Origin: Granulicella sp. UBA5172
Lineage (GTDB): Bacteria; Acidobacteriota; Terriglobia; Terriglobales; Acidobacteriaceae
Assembly (NCBI GenBank): GCA_002413385.1
Contig: DHWW01000254.1
Span: forward strand, 27,458 to 37,217
Reading direction: 5' to 3'
DNA: 9,760 bases
Below the pieces are notes generated by a model. It was not told where the DNA came from, did no database searches, and was given only the letters and a program-made list of their open reading frames with translations. Shown here piece by piece: positions 6,374-9,760 of this stretch (its first letter is position 1; every line of letters starts with the position of its first letter). The position numbers were made by a program, and so were the translations under genes.

Positions 6374-9300
6374 TCAGAAGTCGTACTTGAGTGCGAATTG
6401 GATGTCACGCGAAGGAACCGAGGTGCTGGTGATTTGACCATAGGTTGAGGTGTTGACTGGGGCGGTTGATCCCGAACTCGTGATGCTTGCGCCCGGTGCG
6501 CTGAAGCTGGTGGTATTCGAGATGTTGAAGAACTCAGCGCGGAACTGGAGAAGCGTGCTGCGCGGCATGGTGAAGTTCTTGAAGATGGACGCATCATACT
6601 GGCGATGCATGTCGGAACGTAAGGTGTTGGCCTGTACCGTGCCATAGGTATATTGAGCGGGCAGTACATAGCAGGAGCTGTCAAACCAGTGCGCCAGCGA
6701 ACGCTGGAAGCTGGGATTGCATCCGTTGGGGTTGAGGTTCGGTCGCTGGCCGCCAACACCGGTGTTGGCGCGATCGATGGAGATGGTGGGGGTGTAGGGG
6801 ACGCCACTGCGGAGCACGATGACGCTCTGAAGCTGCCAGCCCTGCGCGATCCCGTCGATCAGCTTATTCATGTCCATCCCGGAGGTATGAGCCTTCCCGA
6901 TGGGCAACTTGTAGCTGCCACTGATGGCGAGGTTCTGCGGTACGTCGTAGGGAGAAAGCGCGTACTCGTAGCCCGCGTTGCCGCCCAGCGCCGGCGACTG
7001 GTTGAACTGCATGAACTTCGAGTAGGTGTAAGCCACGAGCGCCTGCAGACCGTGACTCTCGCGATGCTCCAGTTTGACCTGCAGCGAATTGTAGTTGGTG
7101 GAAAGATCCTGGGTGTTGAACGTGATGGTGCTCCAGGGCTGATAGGGTCTGCGCGCCTGCACCGCTCCAGGCCCAGGGGTGGGATCGTTAAAGTCATTGC
7201 TGCTATTCAAATCCACACCGTGGTTGCCAACGTATTCGATGTCGACAAGATCGTGCGCGGTGAGCTCTTGCTGGACGCCGAAGCTGTAGTGTTCGTTATA
7301 GCCGACGTTGAGGTGAAGCTTTGTGGGAACGAGCGAGGGGTTGGCTTGCGCGGAGCCTAGCTGCGTTCCCAGGAAGAAGTTGGCGAGCGTGCGCGTGGGC
7401 GTACCCTGGGGCTGGAAGACGATCTCGTTCAAGCGGAAGGGCAGCGTGTTCAGATTGACGCGGCCGGCAGTTCCCTCTGGCTCGTAGAATATGCCGAAGC
7501 CTCCTCGCAACACGGTCCTCGGTGTTGCGGCATAAGCAAAGCCGACTCGCGGTGCCCACTGGTGCTTGTCCGTGTAGGTGAGGTTCTGCGGAAGCTTGGC
7601 CGTGGCAGCCGTCTGAATGTACTGGCCGAAGTACTGGTAGGCAACCGGGGCTGCGATCTGGGCGCTTAGATCCGGTACGGTTCCCGTTCCTCCCACAATG
7701 ATCGGCTGCGCGAGGGACGGATCGAAGGTGCCGATCTGACCCTTGTAACCATTCAGCCAGGGCGAATATTCGTAGCGCAGGCCGACGTTGATAGTGAGCT
7801 TGGCGCTCGCCCGGATGTCGTCCTGCACGAAAAACTGATAGTACGTTCCCTCGCCGCCGAAGTTCTCCGCGGGATAGGCTCGCTGGATGGAGTACGGGTA
7901 TCCCAGCAGGAAGTCCGCATACCCGTTACCGGTTTCACCGCCATTGAAATTGAAGACGCCGGCGAATTGCTGGCTGTCATAACCGAGCCACTGGTAGTAG
8001 CGAATCAGCGTCCCGAACTTGATGGAGTGCCTTCCTTCCAGCATCGTGAAGTCCTCCGTTCCTTCGATGGCCTTGCGGTCCTGCGACTTGGGACGTTGGT
8101 CGAAGGCTGCACCCTGGATGGGGCTGTAGCCGCTGAACGAGTAGTCGGGGAAGGATCCGCCAACGCCCGGGCGAAGCTCCGCGGAGAGGCCGGTTACGCC
8201 AAACTTCGCGTTCCAGTCCGGGCCCTGTAGGAATGCCGACAACCGAACGTGGCTGGGAAGATAGTGGGCGCGCACTTCATTCACCATGTTGGTTCCGATA
8301 TTGGTGATCAGGCCGGCTGCAACGTCCTGCCCGATCGAGGTGAGGTTCGCGGTGCCGAGGGCGGGAGCAGCGTTGGGGTCCACCTCGCGGTTGGTGATAT
8401 AGATCCAGCGGGCGAAGAGGCGGTTGGACTTGTTGATCTGGCCGTCGACGCGCACGGTGAACTGATCCCAGTCAACGGCCTGCGAGGGAGCGAAGCTGGC
8501 GGTGCCGGTCGCGGTATTGGGCAGCGGGATGTACTGCTGGATGGCCAGCGCCGGTTGCGAGAGTCGGTCGGTGGGGATCGTGTTGTTCGCGAAGGGCAGG
8601 CCGGTCAGGGGGTCCTTGATGGTGAGGGTGCCGAAGTTTCCGCCGCGCTGATCGATGCTCGGAACAATGTCGTTGAAGATCTGACCCTGGCGCAGGCGCT
8701 GGCCTTCGTAGTCCAGAAAGAAGAAGGTCCGGTCCCTTCCGCTGTAGATATGCGGAATGGTTACCGGGCCGCCGACATCACCACCAAACTGGTTTCGCTT
8801 GAGGATCTGGCGGGTTCGGGCGAAGTAGTTGCGAGCGTCGAGCTTGTCGTTGCGAATGAACTCGAAGACGCCGCCGTGGAAGCGATTGGTTCCGCTCTTG
8901 GTGGTGGCGTTGAAGAAGGCGCCGCCCCGGTTGTACTCGGCTGAGTAAGGGCTCTGCTGCACGGAGAACTCCTGCAGAGCGTCGATGGAGGCCTGAATGA
9001 ACGTTCCACCCTGATGCTGCTCAGTGACGTCGACGCCGTCGAGCAGAAAGGAGGTGGCCGAACCGCGAATGCCGCTGATGACGTTACCGTCGACGATCTC
9101 CGGACGGATAGCGAGCGAGTTTCCGGTGGCCGCCTGCAGCGAAGCGCCGGGAGTCAGCTCTGCCAATTGGTAGAAGCCACGTCCGTTGAGCGGCAGGCCG
9201 GTCAGCTGCTCGTGGGTGATGACCATACCGACGGTCGCAGAGTCGGTCGTGAGCAGTGGCGCTGTGGTGGTGACCTCGACCGACTGAGAGGACGTACCAA

Positions 9301-9643
9301 TCTTGAGCTTGAGATCCTCGCGAACGATCTGGCCGACCTGTACCTCGGTGCTTGAGGTCGTTGTCGTCGCAAAGCCGGGCGCGGTAACGCTGAGGGTGTA
9401 CTGTCCGGCAGGAACCGGCGTGATGACATATTGGCCGGTGCTGTTGGTGACGGCTTTCTGGACGATGTTCGTTCCCTCGTTGGTCAACCTCACGTTTGCC
9501 CCGGCAATGACTGCACCCTGCGGATCCGTGATTTGACCGACGAAGCGACCCTGCTCGACCTGCGCCCGCGCTGCAGAGACAAGCGTCGCCGAAAGCAGCA
9601 GAACAAGGCAAGGCCGCAGGGCTTGAATGACACTTCTATACAT
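6374..9643 (-). CDS. Oar-like TonB-dependent outer-membrane receptor with N-terminal carboxypeptidase-regulatory domain
   Basis: 1,089 residues, the usual size of the large acidobacterial receptor family. A signal peptide ends at ARA|QV (27|28). A carboxypeptidase-regulatory/Cna-B-like beta-sandwich spans about 32-115 (GQITDPQGAVIAGANVRLTN; GQYVITPVPAGQYTLSV). A plug domain follows at about 120-255, with LPLNGRGFYQLAELTPGA (150-167), IRGSATSFLLDGVDV (192-206) and SGTNRFHGG (250-258). The rest forms the beta-barrel and closes with IQFALKYDF, an outer-membrane beta-signal ending in Phe. I see no obvious TonB box. Such receptors are thought to move large substrates, often glycans, across the outer membrane with TonB energy; here the glycosidases and sugar-acid genes downstream point to a plant-type oligosaccharide. 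No SusD partner follows. GAGGG lies very close (about 3-4 bases) ahead of the ATG. It is the first gene of the operon. Confidence 0.92.
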   Translation of the reverse strand: MYRSVIQALRPCLVLLLSATLVSAARAQVEQGRFVGQITDPQGAVIAGANVRLTNEGTNIVQKAVTNSTGQYVITPVPAGQYTLSVTAPGFATTTTSSTEVQVGQIVREDLKLKIGTSSQSVEVTTTAPLLTTDSATVGMVITHEQLTGLPLNGRGFYQLAELTPGASLQAATGNSLAIRPEIVDGNVISGIRGSATSFLLDGVDVTEQHQGGTFIQASIDALQEFSVQQSPYSAEYNRGGAFFNATTKSGTNRFHGGVFEFIRNDKLDARNYFARTRQILKRNQFGGDVGGPVTIPHIYSGRDRTFFFLDYEGQRLRQGQIFNDIVPSIDQRGGNFGTLTIKDPLTGLPFANNTIPTDRLSQPALAIQQYIPLPNTATGTASFAPSQAVDWDQFTVRVDGQINKSNRLFARWIYITNREVDPNAAPALGTANLTSIGQDVAAGLITNIGTNMVNEVRAHYLPSHVRLSAFLQGPDWNAKFGVTGLSAELRPGVGGSFPDYSFSGYSPIQGAAFDQRPKSQDRKAIEGTEDFTMLEGRHSIKFGTLIRYYQWLGYDSQQFAGVFNFNGGETGNGYADFLLGYPYSIQRAYPAENFGGEGTYYQFFVQDDIRASAKLTINVGLRYEYSPWLNGYKGQIGTFDPSLAQPIIVGGTGTVPDLSAQIAAPVAYQYFGQYIQTAATAKLPQNLTYTDKHQWAPRVGFAYAATPRTVLRGGFGIFYEPEGTAGRVNLNTLPFRLNEIVFQPQGTPTRTLANFFLGTQLGSAQANPSLVPTKLHLNVGYNEHYSFGVQQELTAHDLVDIEYVGNHGVDLNSSNDFNDPTPGPGAVQARRPYQPWSTITFNTQDLSTNYNSLQVKLEHRESHGLQALVAYTYSKFMQFNQSPALGGNAGYEYALSPYDVPQNLAISGSYKLPIGKAHTSGMDMNKLIDGIAQGWQLQSVIVLRSGVPYTPTISIDRANTGVGGQRPNLNPNGCNPSFQRSLAHWFDSSCYVLPAQYTYGTVQANTLRSDMHRQYDASIFKNFTMPRSTLLQFRAEFFNISNTTSFSAPGASITSSGSTAPVNTSTYGQITSTSVPSRDIQFALKYDF

Positions 9644-9661
9644 AGTCCCTCATTTTTTCTG

Positions 9662-9676
9662 GGCGCACAATGCGCC
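9662..9676. promoter_or_regulatory. 15-bp perfect inverted repeat in the leader (possible operator or RNA hairpin)
   Basis: GGCGCA, a 3-base spacer and TGCGCC form an exact dyad, 18 bp before the receptor ATG and downstream of the proposed -10. It is the only GC-rich block in an otherwise AT-rich leader. A repressor placed here could block transcription of the whole operon; alternatively the leader RNA folds into a 6-bp stem close to the ribosome site. No regulator gene lies in the window to support either reading. Confidence 0.5.
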
Positions 9677-9702
9677 AACTGTGAGAATCAAAACCGAGAA
9701 TA

Positions 9703-9732
9703 AAAGTAGTACCAATGATGTAGATCTGTCAA
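9703..9732 (-). promoter_or_regulatory. Putative sigma-70 type promoter of the operon
   Basis: On the minus strand a perfect -35 TTGACA (9732-9727) is followed after 18 bp by a weak -10 TACTTT (9708-9703), in an AT-rich stretch unlike the GC-rich genes. Transcription would start near 9696 and give a leader of about 50 bases. The -35 is exact; the -10 matches only three of six consensus bases, so the site is plausible rather than certain. The rest of the leader to 9760 holds no gene that I can see. Confidence 0.5.
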
Positions 9733-9760
9733 CCAAAATTACAAAAGACTCATAAATCAA

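Noticed and set aside
6358..6807. In-frame upstream extension of the GH39 gene (would give a 730-residue protein)
   Set aside because: The extra 150 codons run through the 3' end of the receptor gene, have low-complexity Ser/Pro/Arg composition typical of a shadow frame, and would bury a clear signal peptide and ribosome site at 6357.
8249..8944. Plus-strand open frame (231 codons) opposite the receptor barrel
   Set aside because: It lies wholly inside the receptor gene, which is continuous through this region, and has Val/Gly/Glu-rich shadow composition.
9636..9653. Five-codon upstream open frame (minus strand, ATG at 9653) overlapping the receptor start
   Set aside because: It has no ribosome site of its own and its ATG is part of the sequence around the receptor's GAGGG; a chance ATG is the simpler reading.
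1..9760. Mobile elements, CRISPR arrays, tRNA or rRNA genes, frameshifted genes
   Set aside because: No transposase-like protein, spaced direct repeats, cloverleaf-like segment or interrupted family was seen; every stretch of the window is covered by intact genes or short intergenic gaps, apart from the GH3 gene cut by the left edge.

Overview
The window reads as one tightly packed catabolic operon, entirely on the minus strand, so transcription runs from the right edge to the left edge. The likely host is a member of Acidobacteriota (class Terriglobia, the Edaphobacter/Granulicella/Terriglobus type). This rests on GC-rich genes and a ~1,090-residue Oar-like TonB-dependent receptor with an N-terminal carboxypeptidase-regulatory domain, a hallmark family of that group. 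It also fits the run of exported proteins whose signal peptides end in Ala-Gln. The assignment is made from family knowledge, not from a database match.

Layout in transcription order: a short AT-rich leader (9644-9760) with a perfect TTGACA -35 box and a 15-bp palindrome; the TonB-dependent receptor (9643-6374); an exported GH39 glycosidase, beta-xylosidase type (6357-4615); a 12-helix MFS transporter of the anion:cation symporter type (4601-3315); an enolase-superfamily acid-sugar dehydratase resembling L-rhamnonate dehydratase (3318-2146); a fumarylacetoacetate-hydrolase-superfamily enzyme of the AraD1/GguC/XylX type (2137-1112); a beta-hydroxyacid dehydrogenase (1093-206); and the first 61 codons of an exported GH3 glycosidase (185-1), which continues past the left edge. 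Gaps between genes are 8-20 bp or a 4-bp overlap. There is no internal terminator or promoter that I can defend, so co-transcription is likely.

Read together, the genes describe a route from outside the cell to central metabolism. The receptor takes an oligosaccharide or glycoside across the outer membrane. GH39 and GH3 cut it in the periplasm, and the MFS protein carries a sugar acid across the inner membrane. The dehydratase turns an aldonate into a 2-keto-3-deoxy acid, and the FAH-fold enzyme processes that product further. The hydroxyacid dehydrogenase handles a resulting semialdehyde or keto acid. The exact sugar (rhamnose, xylose, arabinose or a uronic acid) cannot be fixed from this sequence. 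No sugar 1-dehydrogenase or lactonase is present to make the aldonate from a neutral sugar, and no SusD-like protein accompanies the receptor. No RNA genes, mobile elements, CRISPR arrays or broken genes were seen.
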